DNA of 29,074 nucleotides from Thermohalobaculum sp039026295. GTDB lineage: Bacteria > Pseudomonadota > Alphaproteobacteria > Rhodobacterales > Rhodobacteraceae. Below are positions 7,677-15,723 of the stretch, piece by piece. The first letter of the stretch is position 1; every line of letters begins with the position of its first letter. The stretch spans positions 1 through 29,074 of the forward strand of contig JBCCMP010000008.1 in assembly GCA_039026295.1 (NCBI GenBank). Reading direction: 5' to 3'. Under the pieces are notes generated by a model. It did not search any database, was not told where the DNA came from, and saw only the letters and a list, made by a program, of their open reading frames with translations. A program made the position numbers and the translations under genes.

Positions 7677-8579
7677 CTATGCTGCCGTGTTCTTGACCTC
7701 CTGATTAAATTTCGCGACTTCCCCCAAAAGAAAATCACGGAAGGCCAAAACGCGTTGGGATCGTCTGAGTTCCTGCGGATAGCAAAAATAAACGGTGAAA
7801 CTGGGGGACGTGTCCTCTGGCATCACGTTTATCAATTCCGGGTACCCCCGCGTGATGTAATCGGGCAACGCCGCGATCCCAAGCCCAGCAAGGGCAGCGT
7901 TCAGCACCCCCAGATAGCTGTTCATCGTCAGATGCGAATATCGATCGGTCGAAAATTTCGACGTCACCCACACCCTAGATGCATCCGGCTGCGGCGCATC
8001 CGGACTGAAGCTGATGAAGCGCCGGTCGATGAGGTCTGCAACTGATGAGGGCGCACCGCGACGGGTCAGATAGTCTTGTGACGCGTAAAGCCGCATCCTG
8101 CTTTCCATCATCGGGCGCCGGATCAGGTCTGCCTGGGTGGGTTCTCCGAAACGGATCGCGACATCGGCCTCGCGCATGCCCAGATCAAGCGTCTCTTCCG
8201 TAAGGATCAGATTGACGGACAGGTCCGGGTGCGCCTTGAAGAGTGCCGGCAGGCGTGGAGACAGCCAAGAGGTCCCGAAACCCGCGGTCGTTGTGACGCG
8301 AAGATCACCAAAGACCTCGTCTTTCGAGTCGCGAATCTGCGCCGCCGCATGGGTCAGACGTTTCGACATCTCGAACGTTGCCTGATATAGAAGTTCGCCC
8401 TGCTCTGTCAGCAAAAGGCCCCGGGCGTGGCGATGGAAAAGGGTCGCACCGAGTTGTTCCTCCAAACCTCTGATCTGGCGGCTGATTGCTGATTGGCTGA
8501 GATGCAGTTGATCGCCGGCATGTGTGAGCGATCCTGCATCGGCAACCGCGTGAAAGACCCGCAGCTTGTCCCAGTCCAT
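7677..8579 (-). CDS. LysR-family transcriptional regulator
   Basis: The product has 300 residues, a normal LysR length. The N-terminal winged helix-turn-helix reads MDWDKLRVFHAVADAGSLTH then LHLSQSAISRQIRGLEEQLG and LFHRHARGLLLTEQG; a substrate-binding domain follows (FGDLRVTTTAGFGTSWLSPR, then ADVAIRFGEPTQADLIRR) and runs to the C terminus. The start at 8579 fits the family's N terminus and has GAGG a few bases upstream; in-frame codons further upstream (to 8627) add residues not seen in the family. It is divergent from the exported-protein gene at 8755, the classical place for a LysR target, and upstream of the RTX-like gene on the same strand. The inducer and targets cannot be read from the sequence. 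Confidence 0.93.
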   Translation of the reverse strand: MDWDKLRVFHAVADAGSLTHAGDQLHLSQSAISRQIRGLEEQLGATLFHRHARGLLLTEQGELLYQATFEMSKRLTHAAAQIRDSKDEVFGDLRVTTTAGFGTSWLSPRLPALFKAHPDLSVNLILTEETLDLGMREADVAIRFGEPTQADLIRRPMMESRMRLYASQDYLTRRGAPSSVADLIDRRFISFSPDAPQPDASRVWVTSKFSTDRYSHLTMNSYLGVLNAALAGLGIAALPDYITRGYPELINVMPEDTSPSFTVYFCYPQELRRSQRVLAFRDFLLGEVAKFNQEVKNTAA

Positions 8580-8754
8580 GCTGCCTCGCATCCCCATTCG
8601 TTGTTTCAATGCATTATCGCAGATCAACGGAATGCGCGAAAGCCCGTCGCTCTTTGATTTCGAGACACAGGAATATGATGGATACGGCTGCGTCTGGCGT
8701 TTATGAGAAAAGTCGACTGCGCGTATGAAAGAGGCAGTTTAGGGGAGGAACCTG

Positions 8755-9603
8755 ATGCTTCGAGCAGCATTGGTGATTATTGCGATTATCTCTGTTGGCG
8801 CTGTTCCAAATGCGCGTGCAGAGGATCAGTTGAACGGTCGGTATTTCGGCGTCGATGAGGGCGCAGGGGCATCGGTCACCATTGTGCCAGACGCCAACGG
8901 ATACACCGGTACGTTTTTCGACCCACAGGGCAACAGCCAGAGTTTCGAAGCAGACGCGGTCGGCGACGCGGCCGAGGCGGTGCTGGATATGGATCAACGA
9001 CCCGTGCTTTTGCGTATGGCACCCCTGCCCTATGGTGCCCAGGTTTCCATCATTCCCTTCAGCGCGGACGGAAATCTGATTTTAGAAAGCTCTCGTTCCT
9101 TGGTGTTTTTGCGCGAAGGCACTCAAGTGCCTGAACTTCCGAGCGATTTTGTCGAAGCACCGCGAGAGAACTGCCAACGCATCGCGGGTTATAGTTTTCT
9201 GAACAGCTATCAGTTTTGGGAACCGAACGGCGTCGTCAACGGATACGTGTGTTTGCCAGAGCGGATGCGAAGGCTGATCGAATTCTTCCCCGCAGTCCAC
9301 CTGGATGTAATCTGGAAACTGTGTCTTTCCCCCGGCGGTGACAGGGCGTTGGGTCGAGCGCTGAAGACAGCCGGGGTCAGTTGCAGCGAGGTCCTCGATG
9401 GTCTTGCGAGCATCCAACGTCGCGGTCAGTTCGACCAGTACAAACAGTCAGTCGAAGCGGAACGGCAGTCGCTGCGCATGTCGATCCGGTGCGCGGACGG
9501 CTATCTTGAGAGCAAAGAGGCCTGCGAAGAAGCTTCGGTTGCGCTTAGTGAGGCCGCGGCCTCGTTGCGAACCGCCGCAATGTTTTTGAACCGGTGGCGC
9601 TGA
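8755..9603 (+). CDS. Exported protein of unknown function
   Basis: This 282-residue protein starts with a clear Sec signal peptide (MLRAALVIIAIISVGAVPNARA, cleavage expected before EDQ) and is therefore periplasmic or secreted. The mature part begins with a beta-rich segment of about 100 residues (GRYFGVDEGAGASVTIVP, GYTGTFFDPQGN, VLLRMAPLPYGAQVSIIPF). A helix-rich C-terminal half follows with several cysteines (NCQRI, YVCLPERM, KLCLSPGG, VSCSEVL, IRCADGY, EACEEAS) that could form disulfides. I do not recognise the family. The start has a strong GGGGAGGAA Shine-Dalgarno sequence. It is divergent from the LysR gene, making that regulator a candidate controller, and convergent with hemH, only 18 bases separating the two stops. 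Confidence 0.8.
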   Translation: MLRAALVIIAIISVGAVPNARAEDQLNGRYFGVDEGAGASVTIVPDANGYTGTFFDPQGNSQSFEADAVGDAAEAVLDMDQRPVLLRMAPLPYGAQVSIIPFSADGNLILESSRSLVFLREGTQVPELPSDFVEAPRENCQRIAGYSFLNSYQFWEPNGVVNGYVCLPERMRRLIEFFPAVHLDVIWKLCLSPGGDRALGRALKTAGVSCSEVLDGLASIQRRGQFDQYKQSVEAERQSLRMSIRCADGYLESKEACEEASVALSEAAASLRTAAMFLNRWR

Positions 9604-9621
9604 GGCGAGCGGACTTTCGGC

Positions 9622-10692
9622 TCACAGCCAACCAGAAGTCTCACGCTTTACGATCGCCTCGATCATATCGATGTGCGCAGCATCGTCGTTGAGGCAGGGG
9701 ATGTAGTGGAAGTGCTCCCCGCCTGCTTCATGGAAAGCTTCCTGGATCTCTTCGTTAATCTCTTCAAGCGTCTCGACGCAGTCCGATGAAAATCCGGGAG
9801 CCATGATAGCGATGCGCTTGTGACCTTCGCGTGCCAGCTTTGCGACGTATTCCACTGTGTATGGCTGCAGCCACTCCTCCGGCCCGAAGCGTGACTGGAA
9901 GGTCGTGTGCAGATCTTCTTTCTGCCATCCAAGTTTTTCTGTCAGCAGACGAGAGGTCTTCTGGCAGTGACAGTGATACGGGTCGCCGCGCATGAAATAA
10001 CTTTTCGGCAGGCCATGATAAGAGGTGACGAGCGCCGATGGTCGTTCGGGCAATTCGGAGTAAGCGGCTTCAACGGAAGCTGCGAGTGCGGCAATGTACC
10101 CTGGATCGTCGTGGTAGGCGGGTGCCGTTCGGACCGCCGGCTGCCAACGCAGCGCCTGCAATGCGCGAAACGCCTGGTCGTTCGCAGTCGCCGTCGTTGC
10201 AGCAGCGTATTGTGGGTAAAGCGGAAAGAACAGGATCCGGTCGCAGCCGGAATGCGCCATCCGGTGCATGACACTTTCGGTCGACGGATTGCCGTAGCGC
10301 ATGCAGAAATCAACCATGACCTTGTCGCCGAAAGTTGAGATCAATCGCTGTCGTAAGTGATCCGTCTGTGAGCGCGTTATCGTCAGAAGCGGGCTTTCGT
10401 CTCGCTCCTCATTCCAGATGCCGCGATAGGCTTCGCCGGACGAAAAAGGCCGCTTTGTCAGCACGATGAGTTTCAAGATCGGTTGCCACAGCAGCGGTGA
10501 CCATTCGATTACGCGGCGGTCCGACAGGAACTCGTTGAGATATCGGCGCATCGACCAATAGTCTGTTCCGTCGGGCGTTCCGAGATTTGCCAGCAGTATG
10601 CCAACCCGCTGCGCTGGAATGCGCGGATGAGACGCGTCTGCAGCTTCAAGGCGCTTGTCGGCAGGTTTCGAAAAGTCTGACGTGTCGAGCAT
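9622..10692 (-). CDS. hemH: Ferrochelatase
   Basis: HemH inserts Fe(II) into protoporphyrin IX, the last step of protoheme synthesis, at the cytoplasmic face of the membrane. The 356-residue product carries the family landmarks: VGILLANLGTPD at about 30-41, the catalytic His in TSYHGLPKSYF (His 226), and the conserved Glu in APGFSSDCVETLEEI (Glu 307). The Cys-containing YHCHCQKTSRLL at about 239-250 is typical of proteobacterial enzymes. The N terminus has about 25 extra polar residues before the core. A dyad-symmetric element lies 48 bases upstream of the start (10741-10758). Heme demand nearby is notable because the DyP-P450 fusion further right needs two hemes, but the gene is separated from it and is a housekeeping gene. 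Confidence 0.96.
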   Translation of the reverse strand: MLDTSDFSKPADKRLEAADASHPRIPAQRVGILLANLGTPDGTDYWSMRRYLNEFLSDRRVIEWSPLLWQPILKLIVLTKRPFSSGEAYRGIWNEERDESPLLTITRSQTDHLRQRLISTFGDKVMVDFCMRYGNPSTESVMHRMAHSGCDRILFFPLYPQYAAATTATANDQAFRALQALRWQPAVRTAPAYHDDPGYIAALAASVEAAYSELPERPSALVTSYHGLPKSYFMRGDPYHCHCQKTSRLLTEKLGWQKEDLHTTFQSRFGPEEWLQPYTVEYVAKLAREGHKRIAIMAPGFSSDCVETLEEINEEIQEAFHEAGGEHFHYIPCLNDDAAHIDMIEAIVKRETSGWL

Positions 10693-10740
10693 CGTTCTAT
10701 CCCGAATGGTACGAACTGCTATTTAGCTCCCTGTGCAAAT

Positions 10741-10758
10741 AGATCAACTCGCTGATCT
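10741..10758. promoter_or_regulatory. Dyad element in the hemH upstream region
   Basis: AGATCA (10741-10746) and TGATCT (10753-10758) are exact reverse complements six bases apart, 48 bases upstream of the hemH start. It does not match an FNR box, and I do not recognise an Irr or Fur box. Confidence 0.3.
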
Positions 10759-10845
10759 GGATTAAGAAAATCTTCAGAAGTCCGCGCAATTCTTTACACA
10801 TCGAAGGCAAAACTTAAACCAAGTCGCAACGTTCTCGATGGGCAG

Positions 10846-10882
10846 AAGACCCCAAGGCCGCTGAAAACGGCTCGGGTCTTTT
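10846..10882 (+). terminator. Terminator-like hairpin without an obvious upstream plus-strand gene
   Basis: AAGACCC (10846-10852) pairs with GGGTCTT (10874-10880), enclosing GCCG/CGGC (10857-10860 with 10868-10871), and four Ts follow on the plus strand (10879-10882). An alternative pairing CCCCAA (10850-10855) with TTGGGG (10881-10886) excludes the first. The nearest gene to the left, hemH, points away, so this ends either a small RNA started between hemH and here or the leader of the gene at 10906. Confidence 0.5.
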
Positions 10883-10905
10883 GGGGCGCAACCGGCGCAA
10901 AGCAC

Positions 10906-11817
10906 ATGTCCATCGTATCTGTCACCGCATCCGCAAACGGGATTGCAAACCGCGTTACGTCAGCACGCGAGGCTGCATCCTCACCGGAACTCGCCGAGAA
11001 GGGAAGCCGCGTCTACGCCGCGGTGCGCACATCAAGCGCGCTTGATTCCGGTCCACGAGAACGCGTGGTTGTGGAAGTGCAGAGCGCAGAACGGACCGTC
11101 CTTGACCGTCCGTTCGCCCCGTCTGACGACAGCCGCTATGTGAAGTTTATCGAAGCTGTCCAGGCGCTGCGGCTCGATCGCGAGGGCACGGATTTGACGG
11201 AGACCCAAATCGCCCGGATCATGGCCAGCGGAAAAGAAATCTTTTGGCTGGACGACGGCATCCCAAAGGATGTCCGGCCGCCGCAACCGTCGGAGGCAGC
11301 GGCTAAGCTGGCTGCGAGCGCCGAGGCCGCGCAGGTCGAGCAGTCCCGGAACGAGAACGCAGCTGCCGAGCAACAGGAACGCGCTGATCGAGAGACAAGT
11401 CGCGAGACAGCTTTGGCGCGACGGGAAGAGACGGCAGCGAGCCTTGCGCCTGAAAAAGAGCGCGTGGACGATTCAGAGTCAGGGCGGGTGCCTGAACGCA
11501 TCGAGAGATCGTCTGCAAACGCGACGCCCGACCAAAGCGTCATTGCCGAGCCGGTTCAACAGGATCGCGCCAATCCGATATCACCTGCGCAAACGGCCGG
11601 TAATTCATCAGTGGGATCGCCGCGCAAACCTGTTGTGTCGGAAGAAACGGCAAATCCTGAAGCCGTGGACCCTGCACCTTTGGCAGATACTGGACCTGAA
11701 ACTGCGGAAGTTCCAACGGAGGCATCAATGCCGCCCGCGGCGGTCCCTCCTCCACCGCAGCCGTCGCCGGAGCCTAAGACGGATGCAGCGCCGAGAACCG
11801 GGCGTGCAGACCGATAG
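10906..11817 (+). CDS. Low-complexity Ala/Glu/Pro-rich protein, unknown function
   Basis: The 303-residue frame has a short ordered-looking N-terminal part (about 1-125; SRYVKFIEAVQALRLDREGT, TDLTETQIARIMASGKEIFW). A long disordered, Ala/Glu/Arg/Pro-rich tail follows, with predicted helical character at about 130-190 and a final PPPPQPSPEPKTD stretch. There is no signal peptide or membrane segment. Codon choice is compatible with a real gene, and the antisense frames are shorter. No clear Shine-Dalgarno sequence precedes the ATG at 10906; a terminator-like hairpin sits in the leader instead. Its last 44 bases overlap the end of the convergent DyP-P450 gene. The true start is uncertain, and I cannot assign a function. 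Confidence 0.55.
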   Translation: MSIVSVTASANGIANRVTSAREAASSPELAEKGSRVYAAVRTSSALDSGPRERVVVEVQSAERTVLDRPFAPSDDSRYVKFIEAVQALRLDREGTDLTETQIARIMASGKEIFWLDDGIPKDVRPPQPSEAAAKLAASAEAAQVEQSRNENAAAEQQERADRETSRETALARREETAASLAPEKERVDDSESGRVPERIERSSANATPDQSVIAEPVQQDRANPISPAQTAGNSSVGSPRKPVVSEETANPEAVDPAPLADTGPETAEVPTEASMPPAAVPPPPQPSPEPKTDAAPRTGRADR

Positions 11818-14800
11818 GCACAATCAGCAGCCTTTGAACATCGCCTTCCGGGCCAGCAAGCCGACGCAGGCCCTGCATTCGCCCGGTCGCAGCGACCAGT
11901 TGTTCGAGGATCATGAGCACCATTCGGTCGCGACCCCAGCACGACCCGTTCAGTCGCCCCGGTGCAGCCTCGCTGTCTCGAGGAACACCGAACACGAAAT
12001 ACTCGTCCATCGGCCGGGCCTCACCTTCGAACCACGGCGCGAGTGAAAAACGATCGGGATCCTGACGCGCCGGTGTTTTTGACAGATTAGCCGCTGCGAT
12101 GAAGGCTGCGATCCACTCACCCTTGCGAACTTCGAAGTTGTTCAATTCACCGGTGGAGGCGCAGCGCCGCAGCATAACGGGGAAGTTCGGATTCAAGCGT
12201 TCCGCTTCGTGCACGAGGCGGGCAAGGCCACTCGCTGGATCGTTCGGCGTTGCACCGGATGGGCCAGCCTGCTGCAACACCGGGACAACGCTGGGCAAAT
12301 CGATCCTGTGCTCAAAGACGACCTCGAGAATTGCAGCAAACGTCCTCGGGATCACAGCAATTGCCGTCCCGACCATCTCAAGCAACAGGACCATCACATA
12401 ATTGGTGTAGACTTGTTCCGTGTAAGCCGAACCCCAGGATGCCCTGATTTCCGGCTCGACTGCGACCAGCGCATCTAGAAAGTTTTTCGGGGGCGTGCGT
12501 TTTGCACCCTTCGCTTCATCCCAAAGTTTGGAAAGATACGCCCGGAATTCAACCACCGCGCGTGCGGCAAACTCGTCCAGATTCTTCTGCGCCTTCACAT
12601 TGCCAACCAGCGCCAAGAGCAAGACAACGGACCACGCCCGCATCGTGACAAATCCCTGATCTTTCTTTGACGCGGGATCAAGGTGGCGGAGAAGCTCATC
12701 GACACCGAGCTGCCGCCAGTCGTCCGGAAGCGGTGGTATCCGACCATCTTCCTGCGGCTCACGTGGATAAATGATACCAAAAGGCGTACGGCCCAAACGA
12801 TTGGGGCCCGGAACACCAAAGACATCGGTAACGACTGCCTCGACCGTACGCGCTGCAAGCCCGCCGACAAGATCAATCCGCCCCTTCGCCAATCCAGCCT
12901 GCAACTGCTGTTCAATCGCCTGTGCCGTCACACTGCGCATATGATCGACGACACCGGTGAGCGAGCCCGCCGCATACTCTGTGTTCAGGCAATTCCAGGC
13001 ACGGCCCAAAATCTCCGCGAGGCGTTCGCGATCACCTGGAGTGTCTGAGCCGTTGCTGGGATCCGTCCCAACGAGAAGCGTTTCACCGCGTGCCATTGCC
13101 CTGGATGCCACGGCGTAAGGCTCACGGGAGAATGCCGGTTTGCCCGGATCATCCCCACGAAGTATCGATGATACGGCACTGTGATCGGCAAAGAACACGA
13201 GGTTGTTTGCATTGTCATCTTTCGGACGCGGTATGGGTGCAGCAAACTTTCGCCCATCATCCGCAAACCCGTGTGCATTTGCATTGAGTGTCTGGGCACC
13301 GAGTTCATCCCGGTCCTTGGCGCTCGGCATCGTGACCCTGATCGCAGGCACGACCCGCTCGGCCAGCAGCTTACCGTATGCTTGCATCCGTTCTTCATCG
13401 AACAGGTCCCTAATCTGGGCCCGGTTCATGCTGTAGCCGCCGGCAAAATAGTCGTCGAAGTCAGTTTTATCTGCGGGGAATTTGCAGTCGCCCGCTATCA
13501 TTCTCAGCGCATCAACACCTGGTGCAAAAAAGTAATCACCACCGCGCGTGGTAACGAAAGCTGGAAGGTTCGTTGCCCGCGAACGACCACCGGCGCGAAT
13601 GAAGGCGTCGTGTTGCTGGCCTGTGGAGTTTCCGATCAAAGGACATTTGCCAAGTCCTGCCTGTCCCAGAAATTCGCCATTGTTGATCCACTTGCCCTGG
13701 ATCAACTCGAACTGCATGTCGATCCGGGCGTTTGCACAGACGAAAAGCAGGCCCCGCTTGCGCTCGTCTGCGTTGGCCGTATCTGCGATGAGTGCCCCCC
13801 CATAAGCGATCCCCATGCGTTGAATACGATGGCGCCGTGCCTCTGCCTCGTCCGCTATATCGCGTGGATTTGAGCGACGGATATGTGCGCCTAGCGGGCA
13901 TCTGCCCCCCTTTGCGTCTTCAGGAAGGAACCGAAAGTCGTTGATTTCGGCCGGATCACTGTCATCTGCAATCGGCTTGGGAGTCTGAGATTTCGTCAGT
14001 GCCCGACCGTCTTTCCATCGTCCGACGATTTCCGCTGCAAGACGCTCCTGCTCTCCCTTGCTGTCCGGGTGCTGACCTTCGAGGTACGTCCGAAATCCCG
14101 TGACATCCTGCTCGAGTTTCCGGAAGACTTTGAAGGTACCGTTTCGGCGCAGGTCCCCATTGCAGGGTTGCAGGGTTTTGTTGCCATCTTCGTCCGTCTG
14201 CCCAAGGTAAATTTCACCCGCAGCCGGGGCGCGCCATGACCCGTTTGCCAGCGGGATACCGCCACCATTCGGGGCTTTTTTCAGCATCATATTCGCGTAG
14301 GGCTGACTGATGCCATCGCGAAAGCCAAAGTGCTCGCGGCGATCCGCCTCGGCGACCGACTTGGCGCGCTGCAGAGGACCATCGACAGTCTGGACTGTTT
14401 CCAGCTCATACGGGTATTGTCCGAGCTCGATATGAAGAATCTCTAGGCCCAGTGGCTGGAAGACGGCCTGCAGAACGGTGCGGAGGATCTTGCCTGTCGC
14501 TTCGCCGTTCTGGTTGAAGGCATCGATCTGGCCGCGCAGGCGTTCCCAATCTTCCTCCCAAGCGGGGCCGATCCGAAACCCTCCGGTGAAGTAGCCGTGA
14601 ATGCTGGACTGTCCGAGTTCTCCCTCCCAGTTTTCGGGTGCCGAGTCGCCGATATCGCCGAGGCGTTGGGCACGAGCGGCCATCCCTTCCTTGAACGCCT
14701 GCGGAAACGACTCGCGTGTCGTCTTGTCAACGTCCAGCGCTTCAAGGCCCGATTGAGTAAAGCACAGATCAATCGGACGTTGACGGATGACGGGATCACC

Positions 14801-15700
14801 TTCGCGCAGTGCCGTTTTCGGCGGCCCCGAGTGAGGCGCTTTAGACATACTACGCAGCAAATCGTAAAGAACGACACTGGTCAGCCCGCCCGCCAATGCG
14901 CGCTGACCTGCGGCTTCTATCGCTTGGAGCCCCGCTTCGCCATGCTGCAGGTGAGACAATAACCGGCGCGCATCATCTTTATTGAAGCAGTCAAAAAAAC
15001 GGCTGACGCTATGGGCTAGGAACTGGATCTGCGCCATGGAACTGGTCCCGGCGAAGGTCTCTCCTGCCGATGCAGTTTTGAGTTCGGACAGTACCGCCAA
15101 AGCCGCGTCGAAGACGTTGCGAAGCGTCCAGTTCGTGCTGTCACTATCTGCGCCATAGTCTAGATTGTCCCGCACCAGCCGCACGAGCAGGGCTATGGCG
15201 CCGCGATCGTCATTTTGCTGGATCAGATCGAGGATTCCGGCTTTGATCCGGTCGGTTGTCAACTGGCCGTCCGGAACATCTGCAGCATTGATCTCTTCAT
15301 TGGTCAGAGGGCCTTGCCTGCCCCTTCGCTTGGCGATGCCTTCGAGCTCGGAAGAAATGGGGCCGCCGGCGACAGCCTTGCCCTCGGGGTCGACTCCCCC
15401 GTGTGTCAGATGCGCAAGCCAATTTCTGAAAGCGATGGCCCTGGGCGGTTTCCGGAGCCCGGGGATCGGAAGACTGGTGTCTTTGGAGAACTTGACTGAC
15501 CGACCGAGCCAGTCACGAACCAGCTTGTCGCCCGCCGTGACCTCCATATCGTGCGCAGCATCCGCGAACTGCTTGATAGTTTCAGAATCAAGCTTCTCAT
15601 CGGGACGCAGAATTCGAAAAAAGAAATATAGCCGCCAGTTTATGGGTTTGTTCAGCGGTTCGCTCGGTAGAAAGCCTGAATCGGCTGTGCCTAGCGCCAT
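11774..15700 (-). CDS. DyP-type peroxidase / cytochrome P450 fusion protein
   Basis: This gene encodes a 1308-residue two-heme protein. Residues 1 to ~300 are an unassigned helical N-terminal region. About 300-740 is a DyP-type peroxidase: DLCFTQSGLEALDVD, EGMAARAQRLGDIGDSAPEN, the GFRDG motif (459-463, catalytic Asp), CPLGAHIRRSNPRD with the proximal heme His at ~606, and the distal Arg in RIQRMGIAYGG (~628). About 800-1300 is a cytochrome P450: FSREPYAVASRAM and DRERLAEILG near its start, EAER as ExxR (1165-1168), and Cys 1254 in GSCWGRDRMVLMIL as heme ligand. The Cys loop is ~10 residues longer than FGxGxxxC, and the I helix (LLLEMVGTAIAVIPRTF) lacks the acid/Thr pair, both recalling CYP74-like hydroperoxide-metabolising P450s. 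No reductase or ferredoxin domain is present, nor a signal peptide. I chose ATG 15700 (CGAGGAA upstream) over a TTG at 15727. The reaction is unknown; the fusion itself is clear. Confidence 0.92.
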   Translation of the reverse strand: MALGTADSGFLPSEPLNKPINWRLYFFFRILRPDEKLDSETIKQFADAAHDMEVTAGDKLVRDWLGRSVKFSKDTSLPIPGLRKPPRAIAFRNWLAHLTHGGVDPEGKAVAGGPISSELEGIAKRRGRQGPLTNEEINAADVPDGQLTTDRIKAGILDLIQQNDDRGAIALLVRLVRDNLDYGADSDSTNWTLRNVFDAALAVLSELKTASAGETFAGTSSMAQIQFLAHSVSRFFDCFNKDDARRLLSHLQHGEAGLQAIEAAGQRALAGGLTSVVLYDLLRSMSKAPHSGPPKTALREGDPVIRQRPIDLCFTQSGLEALDVDKTTRESFPQAFKEGMAARAQRLGDIGDSAPENWEGELGQSSIHGYFTGGFRIGPAWEEDWERLRGQIDAFNQNGEATGKILRTVLQAVFQPLGLEILHIELGQYPYELETVQTVDGPLQRAKSVAEADRREHFGFRDGISQPYANMMLKKAPNGGGIPLANGSWRAPAAGEIYLGQTDEDGNKTLQPCNGDLRRNGTFKVFRKLEQDVTGFRTYLEGQHPDSKGEQERLAAEIVGRWKDGRALTKSQTPKPIADDSDPAEINDFRFLPEDAKGGRCPLGAHIRRSNPRDIADEAEARRHRIQRMGIAYGGALIADTANADERKRGLLFVCANARIDMQFELIQGKWINNGEFLGQAGLGKCPLIGNSTGQQHDAFIRAGGRSRATNLPAFVTTRGGDYFFAPGVDALRMIAGDCKFPADKTDFDDYFAGGYSMNRAQIRDLFDEERMQAYGKLLAERVVPAIRVTMPSAKDRDELGAQTLNANAHGFADDGRKFAAPIPRPKDDNANNLVFFADHSAVSSILRGDDPGKPAFSREPYAVASRAMARGETLLVGTDPSNGSDTPGDRERLAEILGRAWNCLNTEYAAGSLTGVVDHMRSVTAQAIEQQLQAGLAKGRIDLVGGLAARTVEAVVTDVFGVPGPNRLGRTPFGIIYPREPQEDGRIPPLPDDWRQLGVDELLRHLDPASKKDQGFVTMRAWSVVLLLALVGNVKAQKNLDEFAARAVVEFRAYLSKLWDEAKGAKRTPPKNFLDALVAVEPEIRASWGSAYTEQVYTNYVMVLLLEMVGTAIAVIPRTFAAILEVVFEHRIDLPSVVPVLQQAGPSGATPNDPASGLARLVHEAERLNPNFPVMLRRCASTGELNNFEVRKGEWIAAFIAAANLSKTPARQDPDRFSLAPWFEGEARPMDEYFVFGVPRDSEAAPGRLNGSCWGRDRMVLMILEQLVAATGRMQGLRRLAGPEGDVQRLLIVPIGLHARFSALHPS

Positions 15701-15723
15701 AATATGTTCCTCGGAGTTCTCGC

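Noticed and set aside
11270..12046. 258-residue plus-strand frame
   Set aside because: It overlaps the low-complexity protein in another frame and the end of the DyP-P450 gene, and is Arg/Ser-rich as shadows are.
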